This document shows, piece after piece, positions 51,986 to 60,508 of a stretch of 64,000 bases of DNA. Source of the DNA: Lachnospiraceae bacterium (GTDB lineage Bacteria > Bacillota > Clostridia > Lachnospirales > Lachnospiraceae). Position 1 is the stretch's first letter. Each line of letters begins with the position of its first letter. Below the pieces are notes generated by a model. It was not told the origin of the DNA, ran no database searches, and saw only the letters and a program-made list of their open reading frames with translations. The stretch spans positions 1 through 64,000 of the forward strand of contig JAGAYR010000021.1 of NCBI GenBank assembly GCA_017940415.1. Direction: 5' to 3'. Both the position numbers and the translations under genes were made by a program.

Positions 51986-52408
51986 TCATTTGTCGAGGAA
52001 ACGCATCTTCGGATTTTCCTTGAGATTTTCCTTAAGATCTTTCCTGACCTGCTGCGTTGCAGCTTTATGTGCATTGATAATACTGTTAAGGCCGTTGGTT
52101 ACGCTGGCCTTACATCTGTCACAATATCTTCCGGATCTGATAGGTGCTCCGCAGCTTTCACAATTGAGCATAAGAGCGGAATCTTCGGTAACTTCAAGTC
52201 TGTCATCTCTGAGCCACTGACGGATCTGACCCGGATCTACTCCGCAGGCTTCGGATACTTCGCTGATACCTACACCCTTGTGCTCTCTGATGTATTCTTT
52301 TACTTCCTGGAATTTAGCTTCGGTCTGCTCCCTGCAAAGAGGGCAGATAGGCGGTCCTGCGATATAATTGAAGAGCTTTCCGCAGTTCTTACAATTTCGT
52401 ACGTTCAT
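51986..52408 (-). CDS. yvyF: YvyF-like flagellar operon protein
   Basis: 140 residues. Two zinc-ribbon-type Cys pairs occur: CKNCGKLF...CPLC at the N-terminus (residues about 6-24) and CESCGAPIRSGRYCDRC (about 83-99). Between them is a helix-turn-helix-like segment (VGISEVSEACGVDPGQIRQW), and the C-terminal 40 residues are Lys-rich helices. This matches the small protein family (TIGR03826/YvyF) that follows comFC near flgM in Bacilli and Clostridia. Its role in motility is not defined. GGAGGTGGA precedes ATG 52408. No flgM follows here. Confidence 0.75.
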   Translation of the reverse strand: MNVRNCKNCGKLFNYIAGPPICPLCREQTEAKFQEVKEYIREHKGVGISEVSEACGVDPGQIRQWLRDDRLEVTEDSALMLNCESCGAPIRSGRYCDRCKASVTNGLNSIINAHKAATQQVRKDLKENLKENPKMRFLDK

Positions 52409-52436
52409 TAAAGATCCACCTCCGTAAATATTATTC

Positions 52437-53177
52437 CTATATCCCGGCTCCGGACGCCAGTGTCATGCAGTACACGCTCTCGGCTCCCGCCTCAAGAAGT
52501 ACTTTGGCACAGGCATCAGTTGTGGCACCTGTTGTATATATATCATCTATCAATAATATACGCTTTGATTTTACTACACTTTGCCCGCTCTTGAAAGCAT
52601 TTTTGAGATTTTTTTGACGCTCCGCGGGGCTCAAAAGCTTCATGGGAGCGGTATTTCTGACCCTTTTCAAAGCTCCCGGATAAAAGGGTATATTTGTCAG
52701 TTTTGAGACCTCGCCTGCGTAGTCTTCAGCCTGATTGTAGCCTCTTTTCAGCATTTTCTTTTTGGAGAGAGGGACGCAGACTATGGCGTCAGGCTTTGTC
52801 ATGGCCAGGTAATCCCCGAGTATCTTAACCGAGCTTTCGGCGAAAAAAGCGGCATATTCACGCCGACCCAGGTATTTGAACCTGTAGACCGGATTGCTTA
52901 TGCAGGGATATTCGAACACACTCCTGCATCTTACAAAAGAATGCTCGTTTCGCTTGCAGTCACCGCATATTCCCTCGCCGAAATTAAGCTTTTTCCCGCA
53001 TTTTTCACACCATGGATATCTGAGCGCCTTTAAGGATCTCAAGCAGTCAAGGCATATCTTTTCTCCGTAAGGCGCGGCATTATCACACACGGGACATCTT
53101 GCGGGATAAACAAGGTCTACCGCCTTAGCGGCCGCACGCTTCAATGAGTCTTTCAGCAAAAGAAGTGTATCTGTCAT
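52437..53177 (-). CDS. comFC: ComFC-like phosphoribosyltransferase-domain protein
   Basis: 246 residues. A zinc-binding region (CPVCDNAAPYGEKICLDC and CEKCGKKLNFGEGICGDC) opens the protein, and the phosphoribosyltransferase domain has the PRPP loop ILLIDDIYTTGATTDA (about 208-223). ComFC/GntX proteins support DNA uptake in naturally competent bacteria, but they are also widespread in non-competent species. The start at 53177 lies 53 bp inside the end of recD2, with GAGAGG five bases upstream. It is followed by yvyF, as in the Bacillus comF-yvyF region; comFA is absent. Confidence 0.88.
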   Translation of the reverse strand: MTDTLLLLKDSLKRAAAKAVDLVYPARCPVCDNAAPYGEKICLDCLRSLKALRYPWCEKCGKKLNFGEGICGDCKRNEHSFVRCRSVFEYPCISNPVYRFKYLGRREYAAFFAESSVKILGDYLAMTKPDAIVCVPLSKKKMLKRGYNQAEDYAGEVSKLTNIPFYPGALKRVRNTAPMKLLSPAERQKNLKNAFKSGQSVVKSKRILLIDDIYTTGATTDACAKVLLEAGAESVYCMTLASGAGI

Positions 53178-55362
53178 TCGAACCTCTCGTATCGGTCATA
53201 CGGTGAATGGTCTGTGAACTTCCGAGAAGCACCACGCAGGACTTGGCCCTGGTGATACCGGTATAAAGCAGGTTCCTGTAAACCAGCGGCATGGGCGGAT
53301 CGAGAACGGGAATGATGACCGCGGGATATTCGCTTCCCTGGGACTTATGGATGGTCATGGCATATGAAAGGTCCAGTTCATCCAGTTCGGAAAAAGAATA
53401 CTTCGCTACTCTTCCGTCATCGAAAAGCACCGTCATTGTTCTGGCAGCTTCATCTATCCTTCTGATGCGGCCCAGGTCTCCGTTAAAAACTCCCGTTCCG
53501 GCCCTCTGAAGAGACTCAAGCCTTTCGTCCGTAGTCCACTCAAGTTTGTAATCGTTCTTGGTCTGCATTACCTTGTCGCCCTCGCGGTAAAGAGTATCTC
53601 CGTAGATATACTCTGCTTTGGTCTGAGCGGGAGGGTTCAGGATCTGCTGCAGGAATCTGTTTAATTCATAAGCGCCCAGCGCACCCTTTTTCATGGGGGT
53701 GAGCACCTGGATATCAAATTTACTGCAATGAATATATGCAGGCAGTTTATCCGAGATCATCCATCCGATGGTCTGTTTGATCACATTTGAATCATCTCTT
53801 TCCAGGAAAATAAAATCCCTTATGGAAGATGAAAGTTCTATATGTTCACCCTTGTCGATCTTGTGGGCGTTGATGACTATATTACTGGTCTCGTCCTGTC
53901 TGAAGATTTTCTCAAGCTTTACCATGGGGAAAGCAGGACAGGAACAAATATCATTTAAGACGCATCCTGGACCGACGCTGGGAAGCTGTGAGGCATCACC
54001 CACAAGTATCAGTCTCGAGGATATGGGAACCGCCGATAAAAGGGCTTTGAACAGCATTATGTCAACCATTGACAATTCGTCAATTATGATAACATCCGCT
54101 TCCAGAGGGTCTTCCGCGTTCTTTTGGAAGATTACGGACTGCCCCGACTCATCAGCCATGGAAGTCACCCCGAGGAGTCTGTGAATGGTGGTAGCCTCGT
54201 ATCCGGTAGCCTCCGTCATCCTCTTGGCAGCTCGTCCCGTGGGTGCCGCAAGAAGGATCTCCAGCCCCTGGTTCATGAAGTAGCCGATGATCATGTTGAT
54301 GGTGGTGGTCTTACCTGTTCCGGGACCTCCGGTCAGAATAAAGAGTCCGTTTTTGATGCACTCTTTTACCGCGTTTACCTGGAGAGGGTCCGTCTGCATG
54401 GCATTGCCCTCTGCAATCTTAACGATATCCCTTTCGATCTTCTCATCAAGTCCGGGGAGATCTTTCATCATGGGGATATTCTTCTCAGCAAGCATCCTGG
54501 CACAGGAAAGCTCGGCGAAATAAAAAGCGGGAAGATAGATCTTATCCTTATCGGTCTTGAGTTTTCCGGCGTGGATAAGCTCTTCCAGTGCGGATTCCAC
54601 ACTTCCGTGTTCGGGCCCCAGAAGCTGCTTTGTGTAGTCTATAAGTATTTCTTTGGGAAGATAGCAATGGCCTTCCGAAGCGCTTTCCGTCAAAGCATAG
54701 GTTATTCCCGCCATGCATCTTTCGGCGCTTCCCGGATCCATTCCCAGTTTGGATGCGATATCATCGGCAGTCTTAAATCCGATGCCTCTCACATCCTCCG
54801 CAAGTTTATAAGGGTTGGTCTTGATCACGGTAATGTAATCGGGACCGTAGTTGTCATATATCTTAACCGCCATGCTCTGGGTGATACCCAGACCGCTCAT
54901 GGCTACCATGGCATCGCGGAGGTCTCTTTTTTCCTCCATTGCGACCGCTATCTCCATGGCTTTTCTCTTACTGATGCCTTTGATCTCCGCAAGGCGCTCG
55001 GGTTCCTCTTCTATGATCCTAAAGGTGTCGTCCCCGAATTTGCTTACGATCTTGGAAGCCAGCTTTTCGCCCACGCCGGATACAGCGCCCGATGCAAGAT
55101 ATCTCTCCATTGCCTGAGAATCCGCGGGAGGAATAATCTTGTAGGACTCGGCCTTGAACTGAATTCCGAATTTGGGATGGTCCACGTACGAGCCGGTAAC
55201 TTCGATGGTGTCGCCTTTTGATACGTCGGGCATCTTACCCACTACCGTCTCATCGGATCCGTCGCAAATAAGAGAGAGGGCTTTATAGCCGTTCTCATGT
55301 TTCTCAAAAAAGACTTTATCGACATAGCCTTTTAAAACATTTTCTTCCTGCGAAAAATCCAA
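53125..55362 (-). CDS. recD2: RecD2-type ATP-dependent DNA helicase
   Basis: 745 residues. Helix-hairpin-helix motifs (about 90-200; VSGVGEKLASKIVSKFG) precede the helicase, with Walker A in LTGGPGTGKTTTIN (about 341), DEAD-box-like IIIDELSMVD, and SMTIHKSQGSEYPAVIIP near the C-terminus. RecD2 works outside RecBCD in replication-fork repair. The start is TTG 55362 with GAGGAG eight bases upstream; no ATG fits better. It overlaps comFC at the 3' end. A large intergenic region with a repeat array lies upstream. Confidence 0.93.
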   Translation of the reverse strand: MDFSQEENVLKGYVDKVFFEKHENGYKALSLICDGSDETVVGKMPDVSKGDTIEVTGSYVDHPKFGIQFKAESYKIIPPADSQAMERYLASGAVSGVGEKLASKIVSKFGDDTFRIIEEEPERLAEIKGISKRKAMEIAVAMEEKRDLRDAMVAMSGLGITQSMAVKIYDNYGPDYITVIKTNPYKLAEDVRGIGFKTADDIASKLGMDPGSAERCMAGITYALTESASEGHCYLPKEILIDYTKQLLGPEHGSVESALEELIHAGKLKTDKDKIYLPAFYFAELSCARMLAEKNIPMMKDLPGLDEKIERDIVKIAEGNAMQTDPLQVNAVKECIKNGLFILTGGPGTGKTTTINMIIGYFMNQGLEILLAAPTGRAAKRMTEATGYEATTIHRLLGVTSMADESGQSVIFQKNAEDPLEADVIIIDELSMVDIMLFKALLSAVPISSRLILVGDASQLPSVGPGCVLNDICSCPAFPMVKLEKIFRQDETSNIVINAHKIDKGEHIELSSSIRDFIFLERDDSNVIKQTIGWMISDKLPAYIHCSKFDIQVLTPMKKGALGAYELNRFLQQILNPPAQTKAEYIYGDTLYREGDKVMQTKNDYKLEWTTDERLESLQRAGTGVFNGDLGRIRRIDEAARTMTVLFDDGRVAKYSFSELDELDLSYAMTIHKSQGSEYPAVIIPVLDPPMPLVYRNLLYTGITRAKSCVVLLGSSQTIHRMTDTRGSNDRYTSFAERLIEACGR

Positions 55363-55595
55363 ACTAAATACTCCTCATGCAAAGTCTGAAACTGTTCTCC
55401 GAATCTTTCAGTCCGAAGCAGAAGGCTTCAAACCATATGCGCGGAATGCGCGAAGTAAGACAAGTTCACTACCTGTCTAGGATATCACTAAGAGGGCAAT
55501 AAGACAAATTAAGGTTATATTAAACCTACTTTAATTCCCTCTTTCTCCCCCGCATGAGAATGGCCCCCTCAAAAGACGGTCTTTTACCTCGGGCA

Positions 55596-55997
55596 GGCTA
55601 TAATTTCGCTCATTTATGAGCTTTTTATAGCCCCAAACCTCCTCAGAAACCGGTTCTTCACTCAAAAAGGCTATAATTTTGCCGTTTTTCGGCACTTTTT
55701 TAGCCCCTGACTTCCTCAGAAGCTTCTTTCCACCTCAAAAAGGCTATAATTTTGCCGTTTTTCGCGAGTTTTTTAGCCCCTGACCACATCTAAATCCATG
55801 TTTTCCCTAGAAAAGGCTATAATTTTGGCTTTTATCTCGATTTTTTTAGCCCCCAGCTTCCTCAGAAGCTAATTTACACACCAAAAAGGCTATAATTTCC
55901 GCGTTTTTCTTGATTTTTTTAGCCCCACCACTTCAAGCCACTGCCATATCCCACAGAAAAGGCTAATAAAGTGGAAGTTTCTGAGGATTTATTAGCC
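55596..55997. repeat. Array of six palindromic modules, exact 73-bp period
   Basis: Within the 724 bp without genes (55363-56086), GGCTA occurs at 55596, 55669, 55742, 55815, 55888 and 55961, each paired with TAGCC so that every module is exactly 37 bp. The intervals are 36 bp. Consensus GGCTATAATTTTGCCG is followed by a variable centre and TTTTTTAGCC. Five of six modules have AAAA or AAAAA just before GGCTA; on the minus strand each therefore reads as a hairpin followed by a T-run. The last module has 10-bp arms (GGCTAATAAA). Intervals share pieces such as CTCAGAA. The rest of the stretch (55363-55595, apart from the recD2 leader) shows nothing else. Confidence 0.8.
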
Positions 55998-56036
55998 CGA
56001 CAAGTCGCCACGGCCGAAAAGATGTGTAAATAGTAA

Positions 56037-56068
56037 TACCCCCGGCGGCGCGAAGCTCGTCGGGGGTA
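56037..56068 (-). terminator. Likely terminator of the flgF-flgG-flgJ operon
   Basis: TACCCCCG (56037-56044) pairs with CGGGGGTA (56061-56068), a GC-rich 8-bp stem with a 16-base loop. On the minus strand TTACTATTT follows. It lies 19 bp after the flgJ-like stop. Confidence 0.55.
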
Positions 56069-56086
56069 CCACATATATGGAATAGT

Positions 56087-56497
56087 TTAGTTGTTTTTAG
56101 GTTTGATGTAGGCCACCTGATCTGCGGGAATTGAATTGGGATCAAGGCCATAGTTTCGGCGAAGCTGCTCGTAAAGCTGCTGAGCAAGTCCGAGGCCGTC
56201 TTTTTCGGTGGACTGCTTCGCAAGTTCCTGGATAGTCTCGCCTTTGAAGAAATCTACAAGATTCTCCGTAGCTGCATCCTTGGAATCATCTCCGTTTCGG
56301 ATAACAGTCTTATCCATATGCTTGAAAACCTGCTCGAGAAGATAACTCTCAAATTGTTTGCATACGGAAAGAAGTTCATCATCGCTGCTCGCATTTTCCG
56401 CTTTGTTTGAAAGTGAATTTGCAAGCTCAGTTGCCTGAGTCTGTCCGGTGACGGAAGTATAGTAATCTGTAAGTGAAGAAATATTGGAAATATCCAT
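56087..56497 (-). CDS. flgJ: FlgJ-like rod-binding protein (without hydrolase domain)
   Basis: 136 residues. The rod-binding domain (about 40-115) has KQFESYLLEQVFKHMDKTV and a later FFKGETIQELAKQ segment, as in the N-terminal part of FlgJ. There is no peptidoglycan hydrolase domain, which is common in Clostridia. It should cap and guide assembly of the flagellar rod. GAGGAG precedes ATG 56497. It follows flgG by three bases in the mbl-flgF-flgG-flgJ operon. Confidence 0.85.
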   Translation of the reverse strand: MDISNISSLTDYYTSVTGQTQATELANSLSNKAENASSDDELLSVCKQFESYLLEQVFKHMDKTVIRNGDDSKDAATENLVDFFKGETIQELAKQSTEKDGLGLAQQLYEQLRRNYGLDPNSIPADQVAYIKPKNN

Positions 56498-56500
56498 TTA

Positions 56501-57319
56501 TTATCTCCTCAGGTTATTAGCCTCTTCAAGCATGGTGTCGGAAGTGGTGATTACTTTGGAGTTGAGCTCGTAAGCTCTCTGGGTTGTGATCATGTTGACC
56601 ATCTCATCGGCAACCTGTACGTTGGAACCTTCGAGATAACCCTGGTTAATGGTACTCTTCTGAAGATTATTGTTGTTATATTCGTTGATTGCTCTTCCGC
56701 TTGCTGCGGTCTCTTTGAAAAGAGTATCGCCTTCGCGGAAAAGACCGTTGGGGTTATTGAACTGCCACAGTCCGATCCTGATGCCCAGCGACTTGGGATT
56801 GTTCTTGTCATCGGGATAGCAGATTTCGCCGTCCTTGGTTACGGTGATAAGACTGGTGGTGTATTTTGAATCAAGAATAATGGGTTTTCCATTGGTATCG
56901 AGAACGGGATTTCCGTCCGATGTAGCAAGCATGTTGCCACCGTTTGATGCAAGAGTCCATCCGAAGTTACCGTTTCTGGTGTAGTAGGTATTTCCGTCGG
57001 CACCTTTGATTCCGTAGAAGCCGTTACCGGAAATAGCAAATGCGGTATCGCTTTCGGAAGCAAAGAAAGCACCCTGTGTAAAGCTGGTGTTAAGAGATGA
57101 AACTCTTGTTCCGAGACCTACCTGTGCACTGCCGGGCTTGGTGTCACCGTTGGCGGAAGTGGTCTTGGTCTGTATTGTCTGATAAAGAAGGTTCTTGAAC
57201 TCAATGCTCTGGGATTTGAATCCGGTGGTATTGACGTTAGCAAGGTTGTTGGCGATATTGTCAAGGCTGGTCTGCTGTGCGAGCATTCCGGTTGCGCCTG
57301 TCCATAAACTTCTGACCAT
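56501..57319 (-). CDS. flgG: Flagellar distal-rod protein FlgG (FlhP-like)
   Basis: 272 residues. N-terminal rod motif MVRSLWTGATGMLAQQTSLDNIANNLANVNTTGFK (shown in part: LDNIANNLANVNTTGF), and C-terminal NVQVADEMVNMITTQRAYELNSKVI. FlgG forms the distal rod of the basal body, secreted through the flagellar apparatus. The first and last 40 residues form the coiled coil. AAGGAGG precedes ATG 57319. FlgG and the upstream FlgF-like protein occupy the positions of FlhP and FlhO in Bacillus. Confidence 0.9.
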   Translation of the reverse strand: MVRSLWTGATGMLAQQTSLDNIANNLANVNTTGFKSQSIEFKNLLYQTIQTKTTSANGDTKPGSAQVGLGTRVSSLNTSFTQGAFFASESDTAFAISGNGFYGIKGADGNTYYTRNGNFGWTLASNGGNMLATSDGNPVLDTNGKPIILDSKYTTSLITVTKDGEICYPDDKNNPKSLGIRIGLWQFNNPNGLFREGDTLFKETAASGRAINEYNNNNLQKSTINQGYLEGSNVQVADEMVNMITTQRAYELNSKVITTSDTMLEEANNLRR

Positions 57320-57338
57320 GTTTTCCTCCTTCTAAACT

Positions 57339-58115
57339 TTATACTTTACCGATCCTGGTTACTGCAGTTTCGAGTGTTGAGTCTATTGTCTGAATGATCT
57401 TCTGGTTACTCTCATACTGTCTTGAGATAGTGATGAGGTTGACCATCTCGGTTACGGTTGAAACATTTGATGCCTCAAGATATCCGCTGTAGATCTGACC
57501 GTCGGCACTTTGCATCTCCGCACCCTGAATGGGCTCCCAATAAGTCTCTCCGTATTTTTTCAGATAATCGTAATCTTTGAAATCAGCGATCTGTATCTGA
57601 GCAATGGTCTTGCCGTCCTGAATAACATTTCCAGCTCTGTCGATGGTGGTTTCTTTTAACGGATCTACTTTGATGTGCTTTCCGTTTACGTCGAGAAGAT
57701 AGTCGCCTTCGTGAGTTACGATGTTGCCGGCATTGTCCAGCTGGAACTCACCCGCTCTCGAATACTTGGTACTGGTCTCGCCCGCTTTGTTTGTGAATTC
57801 TATTGCGAAGAATCCGTTTCCGCCAAGAGCAAGATCGTAGGTGTTGCCTGTAATTCTGAAAGAACCCTGGGACCAATCGGTGTAGTTTTCTCCGATCTTA
57901 ACGCCGCGGCTTGTGTAACCTTCTCTTGTAGCCAGGTTATAACCTACGGTTGAATCTTTGATCTTAAGATCGAGAACCTGATCAAAGGACTGGCTGGTCG
58001 CACCTTCTTTTTTATATCCGACGGTGGTTACGTTAGCCATATTATTACTGAGAACGTCCATACGATTCTGCTCGTTGATCATTCCCGTATAAGCTGTGTA
58101 CAGTCCTTTAACCAT
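57339..58115 (-). CDS. flgF: Flagellar rod protein FlgF (FlhO-like)
   Basis: 258 residues. It opens MVKGLYTAYTGMINEQNRMD and contains SNNMANVTTVGYKKEG, then the C-terminal YLEASNVSTVTEMVNLITI, typical of the proximal/distal rod family. It should form part of the basal body rod. It lies between mbl and flgG. The gene order mbl-flhO-flhP of Bacillus is thus conserved, although FlgF versus FlgG identity is hard to settle from sequence. Confidence 0.87.
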   Translation of the reverse strand: MVKGLYTAYTGMINEQNRMDVLSNNMANVTTVGYKKEGATSQSFDQVLDLKIKDSTVGYNLATREGYTSRGVKIGENYTDWSQGSFRITGNTYDLALGGNGFFAIEFTNKAGETSTKYSRAGEFQLDNAGNIVTHEGDYLLDVNGKHIKVDPLKETTIDRAGNVIQDGKTIAQIQIADFKDYDYLKKYGETYWEPIQGAEMQSADGQIYSGYLEASNVSTVTEMVNLITISRQYESNQKIIQTIDSTLETAVTRIGKV

Positions 58116-58169
58116 AGATTATTCTCCGAGTGACGCCGGGTACCGATGTCATCAATTTATCGTTTTGGT

Positions 58170-59168
58170 TTACTCTATAGAACTTCTGAATGTTGAAATG
58201 AACTCCACGTATTTACCGGTTCCGATGGCAACTGCGGTCATGGGATCTTCGGCTGTCATACAGGTAATTCCGGTTCTGTCGGTAATGAGATCTTCAAGTC
58301 CTCTGAGAAGTGATCCGCCTCCGGTAAGAACGATTCCGCGGTCTGCGATATCTGCGGAAAGTTCGGGGGGAGTTCTCTCAAGTACGGAGTGGATGGCTTC
58401 TACGATGCTGTTGGTAGAATCTTCGAGAGCCTCTTCCATCTCTTCACTTGTAACCTCGATGGATGTGGGAAGTCCCTTGACGATGTGTCTTCCTTTTACT
58501 TCCATCTTATCTACTTCAGGTCTTCTGAAGCAGGTACCGATCTTAATCTTAACATCCTCTGCGGTTCTTTCACCGATGCTGAGGCTGTGATTTTTTCTCA
58601 TGTACTTAACGATCGCGTCGTTGAAGTCGTCTCCGGCAACTTTGAGTGATGCACTCTCAACTGCGCTTCCGAGGGAAATGACTGCGATGTCGGTGGTACC
58701 GCCGCCGATATCAACGATCATGTTTCCGCAAGGCTTGGAGATGTCGATTCCCGCACCGATTGCAGCCGCGATGGGCTCTTCGATGATGAGGGTCTCTCTT
58801 GCGCCTACCTGGTAAGCTGCATCTTCAACCGCTTTCTTCTCAACTTCGGTTACGCCCGAAGGTACGCAAACAGCGATCCTGGGCTTTCTGAGAAGCTTAT
58901 GTCCGACAGCCTTCTGAACGAAGTACTTCATCATTTTCTCGGTTACCTGATAGTCGGAGATAACGCCCTGCTTGAGGGGACGGACTGCGACGATGTTGGC
59001 AGGTGTTCTACCGAGCATAAGTCTTGCGTCTTCGCCGATGGCTTTGACTTTCTTGGTGTTCTTATCGATCGCTACAACTGAGGGCTCCTTGAGGACAACG
59101 CCCTTGCCTTTTATGTATACGAGAACCGATGCGGTTCCCAAATCGATTCCGATGTCTAATGCTGCCAT
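58170..59168 (-). CDS. mbl: MreB/Mbl-type cell-shape actin
   Basis: 332 residues, full-length actin fold. Phosphate-1 motif is DIGIDLGTASVLVYIKGKG, phosphate-2 DIGGGTTDIAVISLG, and the adenosine motif GIVLTGGGSLLRGLE. It polymerises under the membrane and directs peptidoglycan synthesis along the cell side. Among paralogs, the position before flgF/flgG indicates Mbl rather than MreB, because mreC and mreD are absent here. Its upstream region has a palindrome (59261-59277). Confidence 0.92.
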   Translation of the reverse strand: MAALDIGIDLGTASVLVYIKGKGVVLKEPSVVAIDKNTKKVKAIGEDARLMLGRTPANIVAVRPLKQGVISDYQVTEKMMKYFVQKAVGHKLLRKPRIAVCVPSGVTEVEKKAVEDAAYQVGARETLIIEEPIAAAIGAGIDISKPCGNMIVDIGGGTTDIAVISLGSAVESASLKVAGDDFNDAIVKYMRKNHSLSIGERTAEDVKIKIGTCFRRPEVDKMEVKGRHIVKGLPTSIEVTSEEMEEALEDSTNSIVEAIHSVLERTPPELSADIADRGIVLTGGGSLLRGLEDLITDRTGITCMTAEDPMTAVAIGTGKYVEFISTFRSSIE

Positions 59169-59260
59169 TACTAAAACCCCTTTCGGATACTTACTTAAAT
59201 ATATACAATCCGATTTATTATACCCGATTTCGGGGGAAATTAACAGTTACAATTTATTAT

Positions 59261-59277
59261 GTTGACTTTCAGTCAAC
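59261..59277. promoter_or_regulatory. 7-bp palindrome upstream of mbl
   Basis: GTTGACT TTC AGTCAAC is a perfect inverted repeat of 7 bp with a three-base centre, 93 bp upstream of the mbl ATG. On the minus strand it contains TTGACT, a -35-like hexamer, but no -10 at the right distance. It could be an operator or a small hairpin. Confidence 0.35.
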
Positions 59278-59362
59278 AATCTGCAATTTATCGCAGTACA
59301 ATCATTTCCCGGTCACGTTCACTGCGTCATGCATTTCCGTGAGTATATCGGTATACGCTCAT

Positions 59363-59400
59363 AAAAAAGCGCACGGAAAGGCAGTTTTTGCTTCCGTGCG
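59363..59400 (-). terminator. Intrinsic terminator of the glycosyltransferase/cobalamin operon
   Basis: CGCACGGAA (59370-59378) pairs with TTCCGTGCG (59392-59400), and six T follow on the minus strand one GC pair later (59363-59368). It lies 54 bp after the GT2 stop and before mbl. Confidence 0.85.
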
Positions 59401-59453
59401 AAATAATCAGAGTTATCCTTACAAGTTGTATATCGGAAAAGAAAACGAAAAGG

Positions 59454-60272
59454 TTAACCCCTGTGATAGATTTTTTTTACCAGGGAATTATAGAGCCCCG
59501 AAAGAGGGCCTGTGGAAACGGCGTGGCGCAAAGGCTGGAGCGTTACGATCATGTAGAGCTTGCAATAGAAAAGCTGCCACTTGGTAAGATACATTCCCGT
59601 GATCTCTTTGTGCTCATCCGCAGAGCGCTTGGCCTGCTTGGGATTGTCGGAATAACCGCCGCCTTCGTAACGACAGACGGGCTCTTCCACGTAGACGGTC
59701 TGAGTATTGTTTTTAAGTACGCTCCAAAGAAAATGCTCATAATCCGCGCGCACTTTATATTCAGGTCTGAAAAGACGTTTTGAAAAACATTCTTTGGAAT
59801 AAAGAATTGCCTGATGACAGGGAATATTCCTGTAACAAACAAGTGGTGTGATCTTGGGTGAGATGTATTCAACACTTCCTGTCTGAGACGCAAATCTGCT
59901 TCCGTAAAGGATCAGCGGCTTGCTCTCCGAAGGCTCGCCGTTTGCTGCGACATACTCTTCCGCCGCTTTCCTGAAACGAGCAAGAACTGTATCGTCGTAA
60001 AAGAAATCGCCGCAGTTCATGAAAATGTAGTAATCACCCGTAGCGTTGGTGATTCCCTGATTCATGCCGTCGTATATGCCGGTATCCTTCATCTCGAAAA
60101 TATTGACATGTGCGTCATTAAGTGATTTGACAGCGTCAAGGGAGCCATCCTTTGAAAGACCGTCTTTTAGGACGATCTCAAGATCAACATCCTTCTGAGC
60201 AAGAATGTTGTTTACAGTCTCTATCAGTTTTTCTCCCGCGTTCAGGGATACGACGATTATCGAAAATTTCAT
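59454..60272 (-). CDS. GT2 glycosyltransferase at the end of the cobalamin cluster
   Basis: 272 residues, GT-A fold, with SIIVVSLNAGEKLIETV, IVLKDGLSKDGSLDAV and FMNCGDFFYDD (DXD-like). The C-terminal part carries the acceptor region RADYEHFLWSVLK. It resembles WcaA/PglI-like short GT2 enzymes. The start ATG 60272 overlaps the preceding Cys-rich gene by four bases (ATGA). Cobalamin genes precede it, so a link with surface glycans is not clear. It is followed by a strong terminator. Confidence 0.8.
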   Translation of the reverse strand: MKFSIIVVSLNAGEKLIETVNNILAQKDVDLEIVLKDGLSKDGSLDAVKSLNDAHVNIFEMKDTGIYDGMNQGITNATGDYYIFMNCGDFFYDDTVLARFRKAAEEYVAANGEPSESKPLILYGSRFASQTGSVEYISPKITPLVCYRNIPCHQAILYSKECFSKRLFRPEYKVRADYEHFLWSVLKNNTQTVYVEEPVCRYEGGGYSDNPKQAKRSADEHKEITGMYLTKWQLFYCKLYMIVTLQPLRHAVSTGPLSGLYNSLVKKIYHRG

Positions 60273-60508
60273 TTACTCTTTTTAAGATATTCCATCACTT
60301 TATCGTAGTTGCCGGGCACATGAGGGAAGTTGCAGTTTTTGCAGCTCTTTATCTTCCTGTCCCCTTTATCGATTATAGTATAATTTCCCGGACAGGCAAG
60401 ATTATAGAGAGGGCAAAAACAAAAAAGGCAGTTCATGTCGCCCTCGATCTTATGGCAGGGATAGTACTGACATTCTTTATTTGCAAAAAACTTACTTGAG
60501 TTTTCCAT
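60269..60508 (-). CDS. Cys-rich small-domain protein linked to cobalamin genes
   Basis: 79 residues with ten Cys, paired as CQYYPCHK, CLFCFCPLY, CPGN and CKNCNFPH. This is the pattern of a small Cys-rich domain (PF04071-type, as I recall) found beside corrinoid biosynthesis genes; it likely binds a metal or Fe-S cluster. The start ATG 60508 has GAGG seven bases upstream. It overlaps cbiA by 17 bases and the GT2 by four. Its exact role is not known. Confidence 0.7.
   Translation of the reverse strand: MENSSKFFANKECQYYPCHKIEGDMNCLFCFCPLYNLACPGNYTIIDKGDRKIKSCKNCNFPHVPGNYDKVMEYLKKSK

Noticed and set aside
54124-55221. 365-codon plus-strand frame antisense to recD2
   Set aside because: Opposite a conserved helicase and lacks start signals and motifs.
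55596-55997. CRISPR array (37-bp repeat, 36-bp spacer geometry)
   Set aside because: The supposed repeats vary strongly in their centres, the intervals share sequence with each other, and no cas gene is present; a diverged tandem repeat explains it better.
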